A stretch of 64,000 nucleotides of DNA, taken from positions 126,103,916-126,167,915 of the forward strand of contig NC_088781.1 of assembly GCF_958450345.1 (NCBI RefSeq). The letters are read 5' to 3'. This stretch comes from Calliphora vicina (Eukaryota; Arthropoda; Insecta; Diptera; Calliphoridae). The notes beneath the pieces are model-generated. The model saw only the letters and a program-made list of their open reading frames with translations, was not told the origin of the DNA and searched no databases. Positions 44,260 through 56,100 of this stretch are shown in pieces; positions within the stretch are counted from its first letter, which is position 1, and every line of letters begins with the position of its first letter. The position numbers and the translations under genes are program-made.

Positions 44260-45580
44260 AATTTTTGTTTGGGCCTTGATGATTACCACATTCAGAGCCT
44301 GTTGGCGACTGGACAAGATAAGTCAAGTCAGCTGCAATCTATGACGTAGGATTCATTAATTGAAATACCTGATCATGTTATACATATATTGACAACCATT
44401 TTGACGTTTATCAAAACAAAAATTTATCAGTTATAGACATAGGGTAAATTCGAATATGAAAAGAGGTTCAAAAAGGTTTTAACTGGTAAATAAAAACAAG
44501 TGTCAAAAACAAATTTATCTTAAAAATTGGATGGAAAGACGGACATGCAGAATCGTGACAAATCATAAATGTTAAAGTTTTGTTAATAAATATTAAAGTT
44601 TTAAACTTCAAACACTTATAGAATATAAATATTTTGGTATTTCCAAACAACAATGAAACTAAACAAATTAAATATTCTTTAATAAAATAGTAAAATCCGT
44701 TTTTGTGGTTTTCCTAAGAAATTTTAAAATCTTTTTTAATTTTCTCAAAATAGATTAAGTGTTTACATTAACTTGTTTTTATTTTTTATTCATGTTTTTT
44801 ATAATTTACGAAATTTTAACACTCAATTCTCCGGTCTTTTACTTGCTCGCGCAAAAACCCCTTAATAAATTCTGAAAAATATTGCACAAGGTCGAAAATT
44901 TTGCAAAAATAAACCGCAATTAAAACACTCAATCAAGCATTATCAATTTAAATAAAAACAGTATTTACAGGCAAGAAAAAAAACTACACTTTTTAAAAAT
45001 CAATATTTAAAAAACAACAAAAATTATTCTCAGAATTTTTTTGGTCAAAAAAATACTACACGCTTTAAAAAAAAAAATAAAAATCAATCCAACTGATAAC
45101 CAGAAACAACAATTGATAATACAGAGAATTAAAGCTTCTTAATCACACTCTCTCTATAACTCGCACTCTTGAACTGATCATCTGTATTATGATGTTATTA
45201 TCACTACACTTAATTACTCCACAAGTAAATGATCTTTAAATTCTAAATAAATCTTTTCTCTCAGTAAAGATCTTACTTTGTGGCTCTGTTTTTTTAATTG
45301 TTTTAGTATTTGTGTTGTTGAGTGTTCGATTCGTTTTTTTTTATATTCTTCGATTTATTTTACACAAAATTTCATTTATATTACGCTGGATTTTATGCTG
45401 TATACAATTAGTTGAGCTTTTGCTCTGATCGCGTACGCACGTTTTATAATTATTTAAAAGATCGTTTGATTTATTTAAAAAAAACAAACACCATTACGGG
45501 GTGTTTTGTGTTGGTGTGTGAAATATACATATAAATATCCTGCAGTTTCTGTATGTGAAACTGTTTTAAGGATAAATCCT
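44260..45580. other. Intergenic
   Basis: No supported gene. A stretch at about 44380-44445 (TTTGACGTTTATCAAAACAA, TTATAGACATAGGG) resembles one end of the MITE at 52222-52424. Upstream Tig exons or promoter could lie anywhere between here and 53138; I cannot place them. Confidence 0.35.
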
Positions 45581-47690
45581 GAATAATTTTATTTTTTTTT
45601 TAATGGAATAAAAACAATTTGAGAATATTACAAAAAAGTGAGTGTATTTTTTAAGAGAATTTCTTATAAAACTAAAAAAAATAAAATTGAAGAAAATTTT
45701 GAAAATTGTTACTAAAAATGGAAAATAAACTGTTAAAAATAATGAGAAAAATCTTGAAATATTTAGATTTTGAATTTAAAAATAGTGAAAAATTATGTAA
45801 ACTTTTAATTTATATGAAAATTTAAACTAATGTTGGGAAAATTTTAATTTTTGTGAAATAGTTTTAGATTTTAAAATTTTTTATCAAAAATTCATTTAAA
45901 GTTCTTAAATTTTAAAATAAAAGTTTTGAAAATAACACAACTTACAAATTTTTATTTGAAAGTAATCAAATTTGAAGTTTAAGAAACTTTATAAAATATT
46001 TGAATTGAAATTAAAATTTTTTATTTAAAAAATTTATTTTTTAATTTCTATTTCATAAAAACATAACAACCAAGTTTTATTTTTTTTTGGAAAATTTAAA
46101 CTATTGCTTCATAAAATCTAATTTTTGTGAGAAAGTTTTGAATTTCAAATTAAAAGTGTTGAAAAATTGTTCATAATAACTCAATTTACTAATTTTTTTA
46201 TTCGATAATTATAATATTTGAAGTTTCTCAAGACTTTATAAAATATTAATAAATATTTTTTGAACTGAAATTAAAAGCTTTTTATTGAAAAATTAACTTA
46301 TTTGAAAATATGGATTGTTTGGAAAATTATAATTTTTGTGAGAAAGTTTTGATTTTTTTTTAAATTTTAACAATTTCGATTAAAATTTTTTATTTAAAAA
46401 TTTTATAAATTTTTTTTGAAATTGTTCAAAATAACCCAATTTTTTTATTCGAAAAATTTAATATTTGAAGTTTCTTTAAAAAATTAAAATATTTTATTTA
46501 AAAAAGAGATTTTTGTTTATTTTTTATAGTAAAAAATTAAGTAAGATTTTAATTTATTTAAAAATTAAGATTATTTGCTGGAAAATTATAATTTTTGTGA
46601 AAAAGTTTTGAATTTTTAACAATTTTTATAAAAAATTCGAATAAATATTTAGTTTTGAAACTAAAAGTGTTTAAAATAATACAATTAAATATTTTCTTAT
46701 TTAAAAATTATAGTTTTTGAAGTTTATAAGATTTTTAAATAATTTTGAATTGAAACTCATATTTTTTTTATTTGAATAAAATATAATATTTAAAGTTTTT
46801 AAAATTAAAATATCATAATTTCCAAATAAATACATTTTAAAACTATATTATTTTGAAACAATTTGTATTAATTTCAACACTTTTATTTTAAAATACAAAA
46901 CCTCAAATGAATTTTTTTTTAAAAAAAATATTAAAAATAAAAAAAAACTTTTCAAAACTTTCTTAAAAAATTATAATTTTCGAAACAATAGTTTAGATTT
47001 AAATTATAATTTTTGTGAAAAAGTTCTGATTTTTTAAAAATTTTGGAAAAAAAAAATTCAAATTGTCCAAAATAACACAATTTTTTACAATATTTTTTAT
47101 GTGAAAATTTAAATTTTTCAACATTAAGAAATATTATATCAAATTTTTAAATAATTTTGAATTGAAAACTCAAATTTTTATTTAAAAAAATTGATTCTAA
47201 ATTTTTAATTTATTTGAACTAGATTTCATAAATTTCTTATATTATAATTTTCAAATAAATAAATTTGAAAACTGTATTATTTTGACACAAAACCTGAATG
47301 ATTTTTTTTTATAAAAATTGTTAAAAATAAAAAAGAACTTTTCAAAACTTTCTCAAAAAAATTATAATTAAAATTATAAAAAAAAGTGAAAAGGTTTTGA
47401 ATTTTTAAAATTTTGATCAAAAATCCGATTAAATATTTTAAAAGTGTTGAAATTGTTTACAAATTATTTTTAATTGAAAATTATAATTTTGAAGTTTAAT
47501 AAACATTATATCAAATTTTTTAATAATTTCGATTTGAAACTCAAATTTTAAAAAGTTTTATTTATAAAGTGATTCTAAGTTTTTAATTTATTTGAACCAT
47601 TTAAAGCTAGTTTCTTAAACTTCAAATATTATAATTTTCAGATAAATAAATTTGAAGAAAAAGCTTTTCAAAACTTTCTCACAAAAATGA
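45580..47690. repeat. Degenerate AT-rich array with direct and inverted units
   Basis: Recurring blocks such as AAATTATAATTTTTGTGAGA followed by AAGTTTTGA appear near 45848, 46125, 46330, 46600, 47010 and 47390. Inverse versions (TTTTCAAAACTTTCTC) appear near 46970, 47340 and 47665. Spacing varies from about 200 to 400 bp. GC is extremely low. The array ends sharply at about 47690, where ordinary sequence resumes. Confidence 0.75.
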
Positions 47691-48683
47691 TCAGCCTAAC
47701 TACAAAAGCCTTAAAGTCGATTTTAAGTCCATAAATTATTTTAAATTTCATACAAATTTCAAGTATAATTAAAAACAATTTGTAATATTTGAGGCCATCA
47801 TTGCAAAAGTGGTGTAACCCACAATTTGTGTTGGTTGCTGTTCTGGTGTTATATACATTCCTAATGGAGTAAGCCACCTTTTGCTATTCAAAAGCAGATG
47901 GAGCTGAAAAAGTTATATTTGCACAGAGCATAATATAACAAAGTAATAGAGCAAACTCGGTGTAAGTTACCCCCAAGTAAATAGTTAGGGTTTATACCAC
48001 TTTTGCGCGATAGCCTTATTTAATATTTAACTTATTACAATTTTTGCACATTTTTAAAACACAGAGACAATTTCTTTTCAATTGATATAAATAACGTCTA
48101 TATTTTCTGTGACTTAATTCGTATAATGGTAAAATTTTACTTGCTAATTGCAACGTTAAAATTATCATTGTGTTAAAGTCTGTGATGTGATTTGGCTTTA
48201 ACAACACTTAAATTTGACAGATTGAATTTTTCTCTATTCATATTCTAAGTTTTGTTTTATACACAATGATTTACCTAGTAGTCAGATTTAATATCTTTCT
48301 TAAACCATAAGACTTTCTTCATTGATATTCCAAATTTTACATTGTTTGAGTCAGTCCTTTTGAAGTTCTAAATGAATAAAATTCTATAGAATTTTTGGTT
48401 TTCTTAGAAGATTTTCTCACCCTATTTCATTTGAAAGCTTAACTCTTTGGCTATTATTATACCCAGTTTAGATTAAATTGGATAGGTAATTTAGAAGTTC
48501 AAAACGAATAAAATTTTTGATTTTTAACAAGTTTTTGCACTGGCAAAGTTTAACTTATTGTTAAAATTCAATATTTTTACAATTATTAAGCTGAAAGCCT
48601 AAAAAAATGTTTCACTCCCATTATTACTTATATTCAACTTTTGGCTCAGTGTAGTTCACCCGGAGTTAACTCTGTGAGTTTCT

Positions 48684-49140
48684 AAGGGCGGGTTTTTTAC
48701 TTGAAGATCAAATGCCAATTAATAATCAGATTAGTTAATCTAAAAATAAATCTAATCTAACATTAAACCACTTTGATGTTTTTGGGTTGTATTTAAAAAT
48801 AGAAAATGTCACATCTTGTTATCAAAACTGTGAGTTTTTTATGAATAAGAAGAAGGAAATTGTAGCTAGTGGTTGTGTGTTTTGAGAAAATAAATTGCAA
48901 AAATTCTGGAAAATCAAATTTAAACAAAAAATCTATTCAAATAATATATTTTCAAGTCTGTTAAATTTTTTCTAGAGTTGAAATGATCCATTGTTTATGT
49001 TTTCCTTCACAAATATTTGTTCATTAGCTATTTGTACTTTCGAATTTATTGCAGAGTTTAACTCAACAGTATTGGTCGTTTAAACTAGCAAATAAACTTA
49101 ATTTAATCTTCAATATTCAACTCAAAATTCAACCTCTCAT
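48684..49140 (+). repeat. Copy of the 41034-41310 segment
   Basis: It starts AGGGCGGGTTTTTTACTTGA and runs through CCACTTTGATGTTTTT, CTATTCAAATAATATATTTT and GCAGAGTTTAACTC. It is longer than the 41034 copy because of inserted sequence around 48790-48900. GGAGTTAAC just before it (48661) and GCTTAAC after it (49148) hint at the same terminal repeats as 38803-41362, i.e. an internally deleted relative. Confidence 0.65.
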
Positions 49141-49229
49141 GAGAATGCTTAACTATTTCTTTACAAATATTTCAAGTTTTGGGTTTTAAAATAATAAAAT
49201 CATGGATTGATTTTGTAATTCCATTTGCA

Positions 49230-49345
49230 ACATATCGAAATATTGGACGTAGTTAGAAGCAAAAAGTATATATATTCTGGGTTCTCATAAGATTCTAAGA
49301 CGATCTAGCTATGTCCGTCTGCCTGTCTGTCTGTTGCTAATGTTT
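49230..49345 (+). repeat. mini-me-type core fragment
   Basis: AAGTATATATATTCTGGG, an AGACGATCTAGCTATG core and GTCCGTCTGCCTGTCTGTCT recall the TA/GTCY microsatellite core of R1 but with different flanks. It may be a diverged relative of the same repeat type. Confidence 0.45.
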
Positions 49346-49349
49346 AATT

Positions 49350-50400
49350 GGTATTGAAAATGGGCAATAACGGTACATGATTATGAATACTAAGAGATGA
49401 TTTTGAATATTAAACGTTTTCTGATTTTTACACCAAATTTCCTTTAAATAGATCTTCTAATTTTTATTTGATTGTGTTATATATGTGAAAACTAATTACT
49501 TACTTATTATAGTATTGAAGATCTCTATATCTAATTAACCTCAATTCAATTATGTTTTATTGATTTTCTAATTTTTTTTTTTGCCATAAATTCAAACAAA
49601 TAAATTATGCATTTTTTATCTAAATAAAATCCTTCAATCTTAATTGAAATTTAGCATCTCCATTCAATAACATTTCAAACACGCACAGAACAAACAACAA
49701 GTGACAAATTATACATATTTGAGTCTAATTGATATTATTTGTTTGGACAATTGCTCAATTATCAATTGTAATTAATTACAGATAAAATATGCAAATAAAA
49801 AAAACTAAACATGATAATAAACTTGACATTTTAAATTATAAAAAAATGTGACATTAATTTAAATAGATTTTTAAAAGTTCAATTAGTTTCTTAACTTTTA
49901 AAATTTCCTTAAATAAAATAATTTATAAAAATAGAATTTCTATAAATGTTTTTTTTTTTTTTATAAAAAAAACACACCTCTATTTCAAACATTTTCTAAT
50001 TTTTGACATATGCTTATTTTATTGATGCACTTTTTTGTTGTTGTGTTTGTTGTGAGATGCATTCGTTTTCTAATACATTTTTATTAGAAATGATGACAAC
50101 AGAATAGACAGACAGACTGCATCAAATGAGTGAGCGAGTGAATGACTGAATGAGTAACGGTGGGAGGTTTTTGTAAAACACTCACCATTTGACAAATATG
50201 TATATTTTTAAGGCAAACTGATGTCATTAGAAATTTACATATTTTTATTTAAATTTTAAAAAAAATAGAAGAAATATTGTGTTTGTTTTTAATGTGTACA
50301 AATTGTTAGAGTTTTTGACAACAAATTTATTCGAGTTGACCTCAATTTTTTTCCAATTTTAAAGCAGGGGGTTTTAAAAATAAAATTTAAAAATAGTTTG
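49350..50400. other. Intergenic, AT-rich
   Basis: About 1 kb without recognised features, preceding the 325-bp satellite. Confidence 0.35.
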
Positions 50401-52075
50401 TTTAAAAAATGTCTAATAAGGAGATGTCAGATCAAAGAAATACAATTTGACATTAAATTCGAATATTGAAAGTTTAAACTAAAAATTTAAAACAAATAAT
50501 GAGATATAAGATCAAACAAATAGAACTTGAAACTGAAAAATATAAATTTCTTTAGTTTTTAAAAGAATTTAGGTCAAATAGGCTTAATATTGAGAATCTT
50601 TTGAATCAACGTGTCAACTAACTTCAAGAGAGCTGTCAAATCTCAATACAGCTACATTCACATTTAAAGCTTGTAGTTCACAATAATCTGGAGTCTTCAT
50701 ACTCGCAATTACATGATTGAAATTAATTTGAAATGTGTCTTAAAAAAGCAGAAATATTTTTTCGAATATTGAAAGTTTGAAAGGGGTTACTAAAAATTTA
50801 AAACAAATAATGAGATATAAGATGAAATAAATAGAATTTGAAACTGAAAAATAAAAATTTCTTTAGTTTGTAAAAGAATTTAGGTCAAATCTGTTTAGTC
50901 TTTTGCTTCAAACTGTCAACTAACTTCAAAAGAGCTGTCAAATCTTAACAAAGCTACTGTCACAATAAGCCCAAGTTGAACACTTTTCCAAGCAATGATT
51001 ATTTTTCAGCTTTTAATTCACAATAACTTGGAGGATTAATAAACGCAAATACCAGATTGAAATTAATTAATTAATCAAAGAAATAAAAAAAATTCGAATA
51101 TTGAAAGTTTGAAAGCGGTTAAACTAGAAATTTAAAACAAATAATGAGATATAAGATCAACGAAATAGAATTTCAAAATAAAAATTTCTTTAGTTTTTAA
51201 AAGAATTTAGGTCAAACTGGCTTAATATTGAGAATCTTTTGAATCAACATGTCAACTAACTTCAAGAGAGCTGTCAAATCTCATTCCAGCTATAGCCACA
51301 ATAAGCCCAAGTTGAACCCTTTTCAAGCAATGATTATTTTTCAGCTTTTAATTCCCAATAACCTGTAGTCTTCATACTCGCAAATACATGATTGAAATTA
51401 ATTTAAAATGTGCCTTAAAAAAAGCAGAAATATTTTTTCGAATATTGAAAGTTTGAAAGGGGTTAAACTAAAAATTTAAAACAAATAATGAGATATAAGA
51501 TCAAACAAATAGAATATGAAACTTAAAAAATAAAAATTTCTTAAATTTTTTAAAGAATTTAGAAAATATTTTGAATCAAACTGTCAACTAACTTCAAAAG
51601 ATCTTAACATAGCTACATTCACAATAAGCCCAAGTTGAACATTTTTCCAAGCAATTATTATTTTTCAGCTTTTAATTCACAATAACCTGGAGGCTTAATA
51701 AACGCAAATACCAGATTGAAATTAATTAATTAATCAAAGAAATAAAATTTGACAGTAAATTCGAATATTGAAAGGGGTTAAACTAAAAATTTAAAACAAA
51801 TAATGAGATATAAGATCAAACAAATAGTATTTCAAACTTAAAACTTTAAATTTCTTTAGTTTTTAAAAGAATTTAGAAAATATTTTGAATCAAACTGTCA
51901 ACTAATTTCAAGAAAGCTGTCAAATATCATTACAGCTACAGTCACAATAAGCACAAGTTGAACCCTTTTCCAAGCAATGATTATTTTTCAGCTTTTAATT
52001 CACAATAACCTGAAATACCAGATTGAAATTAATTTTAAATGTGTCTTAAAAAAAGCAGAAATATTTAATAACAGA
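50401..52075. repeat. Satellite-like tandem repeat, five units of ~325 bp
   Basis: Units start at GAATATTGAAAGTTT near 50461, 50764, 51095, 51440 and 51763. Each continues through AAACAAATAATGAGATATAA, TTCTTTAGTTTTTAAAAGAA, AACTGTCAACTAACTTCAA, AGAGCTGTCAAATCT, CACAATAAGCCCAAGTTGAA, TTTTCAGCTTTTAATTCACA and AGATTGAAATTAATT. Units differ by small insertions and deletions (305-345 bp). Alternate units share variants: the ones at 51095 and 51763 follow a TTAATTAATCAAAGAAATAA end. That suggests partial higher-order structure. It lies about 1.1 kb before the first coding exon of Tig. Confidence 0.9.
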
Positions 52076-52088
52076 AATTAAACAAATT

Positions 52089-52188
52089 AGTCCAATTATG
52101 AATAAAAATTTTCCGGGAGATTTTTCCCTTTTCTTAATTTAAATAGGAGAAATGAGAAAAGGGAAAAAAACTACTGGGGAGTTTTTTT
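52089..52188. mobile_element. MITE family A, copy 4, truncated
   Basis: It begins AGTCCAATTATGAATAAAAA-like (one deviation) and has TTTCCGGGAGATTTTTCCC with GGGAAAAAAACTACTGGGGA. It breaks off before the expected right terminal repeat. Confidence 0.65.
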
Positions 52189-52221
52189 TACAGAGTGCCA
52201 ATGTTTACAAGTTCGTTTACC

Positions 52222-52424
52222 CCCTGTCTATACTTGACAAATATTTATCATAACGCTTGTTAATGACGCTTGTTATCAAGACAATGTTGTCTGAGCAAAA
52301 GCACTAACAATTTTGTCATAACGAATGAATAATATTAATAAATGGAGACTATAACTGATAATTGTTTATCTTGACAAGCATTTTGACATTTATCATGATA
52401 CAAATATGTCAGGTGTAGAAAGGG
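52222..52424. mobile_element. ~203-bp MITE with imperfect inverted ends
   Basis: CCCTGTCTATACTTGACAAA at the left mirrors TGTCAGGTGTAGAAAGGG at the right. Both arms continue with an ATTTATCAT block. One arm of a similar element is seen near 44380-44445. No clear target duplication. Confidence 0.6.
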
Positions 52425-52429
52425 AATAG

Positions 52430-53185
52430 AAAATAGTTTCATTATATTTTTCTATAAATAAGCTGTACAATTTTCAATTAAATTCCTTTTAAAAACAATA
52501 CTTACATTTTTTCTCTAAAAATTTTTTAAATTTCTTTTAATAATTACATTTTTTATAACCCTGGCTCTTAAATTATTTCATTATCACCTGATTATTTGTA
52601 TTTTGTTTAATGTCTTTAGCCTTAATTACTTGTCTTTTACCGGATATCACCCCAATTATTTAAATTATTTTCATATACTCTTGAATTATGACACAATTTC
52701 TTAAAAATTTTAATAAGTTTTTTTTTTCAAAAATTTCATTTAAAATATTTTTGTTGTTTGGTTTTTAGTAGAGATTTATTTGAAACACCTTTTGAACTTT
52801 TTAATACGTATGTATTTCAACTGATAATAAATCTTTTTATTGTTATTTTCATATTAAAACAAAAACGCCAAGTAGTAAGTAATTCAGAAATTTATTATAT
52901 TGAAATTATTATAGTCTTATCGGTTTTATTAAAGACAAGGAAAACAAAAACGAAATTAAAAGTGAATTTTACGATTTAAAAAAAAAAATTAAATAGAGAT
53001 TAGAGTGTGAAAAATGGGAGCATTAAATGTTTAAATTTATGTTTCAAAGAAATTAAATTTTTCATATAAAATTAATTTTGAATTATTGGCCTGTTTAGGT
53101 TTCCTACAATTTTAACAAAAATCTTGTTTTTCTTTCAGCTATAGACAAATTTCCCATTATAAAAAAATTATAAGAAAACTCCAAA
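52430..53185 (+). promoter_or_regulatory. Tig 5' flank and 5'-UTR exon border
   Basis: AT-rich sequence before the Tig start. TTTTTCTTTCAG ends at 53138, a strong splice acceptor 47 bp before the ATG. The coding exon therefore probably begins at 53139 after a 5'-UTR intron, with the promoter further upstream. No TATA or initiator was identified. Confidence 0.5.
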
Positions 53186-56100
53186 ATGAGAGGCCTTAGC
53201 CTAATAGTAGTGCTAGTGGCATTGGTGCAATGGAGTACCGGTTACAGTGCTTACAATAGAGCATCAGCTGACTGTGGTCCATATGCCTGCCCCTATACCC
53301 CAGCAAGTAATGCTCAATACACCTCTTCCTATTCCTCATCCTCTGCATCCTCCTCGTCCTCCTCATCCTCCTCCTCATTTGGCTATGGCTCCTGCTGCAA
53401 TCTTAACAGCTGGGCTTATGCTCATATAGATGATATTAGGCAATTTGCCAATCGTCTAAGGCAGGAATACAGCAGCATGTCCTCGGGCTCTACCTCTGGC
53501 CATAGCATGAGCTATACTCCCTGGACTGGTAAGATTTTTATCAAGTTTAGCAATGTAAATGCTTTATTTCAATTATTTTTTTCTTTCAGAGAGCATTATC
53601 AGCTTGACTGGTAAAACTTCTGGAGAATTGGATGCCATTTGCCGCCTGCAAGGCGAACAATTGGTTAATGATATGCGCAGTGGTGTGGTCTCCTATACCG
53701 TCATTGCCCAACCCAATTTCTTTGAATGGAAATCCTCCGATATCTTGCAGAAATATGCCGTTGCTGGTATGGACTATGGTCAGCAGCAAGCTTTGAATTT
53801 GGACTTGTCCACTTTTGATGATGTCAAGACCTACAACTACCCCACAGAGGTTAAGGTTGTGGATGGCAAAACCATTGTGGTGCACAAGAATGTTACGGAG
53901 GCCCATAAGAGTGGTGGTGAAGGTACCTACGAGAATCCATACATTACCGTTGTCAAGAGAAATCGTACCGTTGTTACCACTAACACTGTGCCCGTGTTTA
54001 CCGGCTCATATTCCACACCTGGTGTAGGAACTTATAATACCGGCAGCACTTATGGCTCCTCCAATGCTGGTTATACCACCACTGGTGGTCAGGTTTATGT
54101 TCCAGCTGGACAAACTGTTGTTACTCGCAAGAAGACCATTTACGATTGGGTCAATCAAAATATGGAACCTAGTGTGGTGGGTTACAGTCCTGTGGTCAAT
54201 GTTAATACTAACTGGGGTGCCAGCTCCAATTTATACAAACCTCCCGTACATATACCTGTAGATACTTCAGCTAAATCTGAAGTTGAAACCTTTAATACTG
54301 GTTCTCAAGTTTATCAGCCCAGCTATCGTCCCGGCTCCACTGTCACTGTCAGACGCTACAACAAAACGATTATTACCAATGCTGATGGCACCGTTGTCTC
54401 GGGTTCCGAGAGCCATAAAAAATGGGTAGATGGTAAATTGGTTTATGATACTGAACGTCCTTTCGGTGAGTGGTCGGTGCCACGTGATGAGGAGTGGAAA
54501 CGTGAGGAACGTGAACGTTTCTTCTGGTTTTTGACTTCCGGTAACATTACTCCCCAAAGTTTGGAGGCTTGGCAAAGACAACAAGAAGAAAGACTTTTGG
54601 CTTTGGCCGATCGTTATCACTGCACTGTGGATGAGATCCAGGAATGGCATCGCCAGGAATTGGAACGTTATCGTGTATTGTTGGGTCAATATCGTGCTCA
54701 AACTAATGATGATACTACCTGGAAGCGCATGGAACGTGGTCGTCTCGATTGGTTGATCCATCAGAATAGTGTTACTCGTGAGGAATTGGAGAGATGGCAA
54801 AAGGAAAATGCCGATAAATTGGCCCATTTGGCCAGACAATATCGCATTACTGTAGATGAACTTAAGACTTGGCAAATTGATGAATTGGATCGTCTCTATG
54901 TTTTCTTCAACGATCAAAATAACTCCATGATTTCCCGGCCCAATACCGAATCTCTTACACGCACCAGTGAACAAGAGCGTTTAGAGGAACTCATAAGACA
55001 ACACAATGCCACCATTGATCAGTTGCAAAACTCCATTAAACTGGATCAACAGAAATTGACTGACCTTTCCTCCAAGTATCGTGGTAATGTTGGTGATTTG
55101 GAGAAATGGCTGAAAGGAGAATTGTCCCGCTTGGGCGGTATTATCACCGAACAACGCAATGAAATGACCCGCATTACTGAATGGCAAAGAACTGAACGTG
55201 ATCGTTTGGAAAATATTGTGAAAAACCATCGTGGTTCAGTTGGTAACATTGATGAACAAATGGCCAAGGATCGCATCTACTTGCAAACGCTAGCCAATAA
55301 ATACCATGTCAGCATTGAAGAGGTAGAGAAATGGCAAAGACAAGAATTGGAACGTTTGCAAAAGGAAGGTCAATTGCAAATTGAATTGGGCATTAAGGAA
55401 TGGCAAATGCGTGAACATGAAAACCTTAAGAAACTCATTGCCCAAAACGATCTAACCGTTGAGGAATTCCAAAGCCAAATTGTCAACGATCGCCAGAAAT
55501 TGCAAAACTTGGCCAGCACTTACAATGTGCAAGTTAATGAGATACAAGAATGGCTCAGAAAGGAAATCCATGAATTGAAGAATGAAGGTTTCCTCAACGA
55601 AGTCAAGAAAGAATTGTCCGAATGGCAGCAAAAGGAAAGAGAACGTTTGATTACCATTGTCCAACAAAGCCAGGCTACCGTGCAAGATTTGGAGCTCAAG
55701 ATTAAGACCGATCAAAGTCATTTGAATCAATTGGCTGCCAATTATAATGTGCAAGTAAGTTTTTCTTTAGCAAGTAATATTATGATTAGTTTTATTAAAT
55801 AATTTTAATATTTTAGGTTTCCGAAATCGAAGATTGGCTTAAGAAGGAACTTATGCGTTTGCAATCCCAAGGTTTGGTAAAGGCTGAAGATCTTAAAGAA
55901 TGGCAAAAGGCCGAGAGAGAACAGATTATTGTTTTGCTGCAAAACAATAAATTGACCATTGAAGAATTCGAACGCAAACTTTTGTCCGATCGCCAAAAGT
56001 TGGCCGATTTGGCCAAGATGTACAATGTCAAGACTACCGAAATTGAAACCTGGATTAAGAAAGAAGGTGAACGTTTACAAACCATGGGCTTGCTACAAAT

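Noticed and set aside
47668..48207. Two short minus-strand frames
   Set aside because: No domain, splice or codon evidence; they lie next to the AT-rich array.
54267..54974. Long minus-strand frames across Tig (also 56795-57256 and 58061-58534)
   Set aside because: Antisense shadows created by the biased codon use of the Gln/Glu/Leu-rich Tig repeats.
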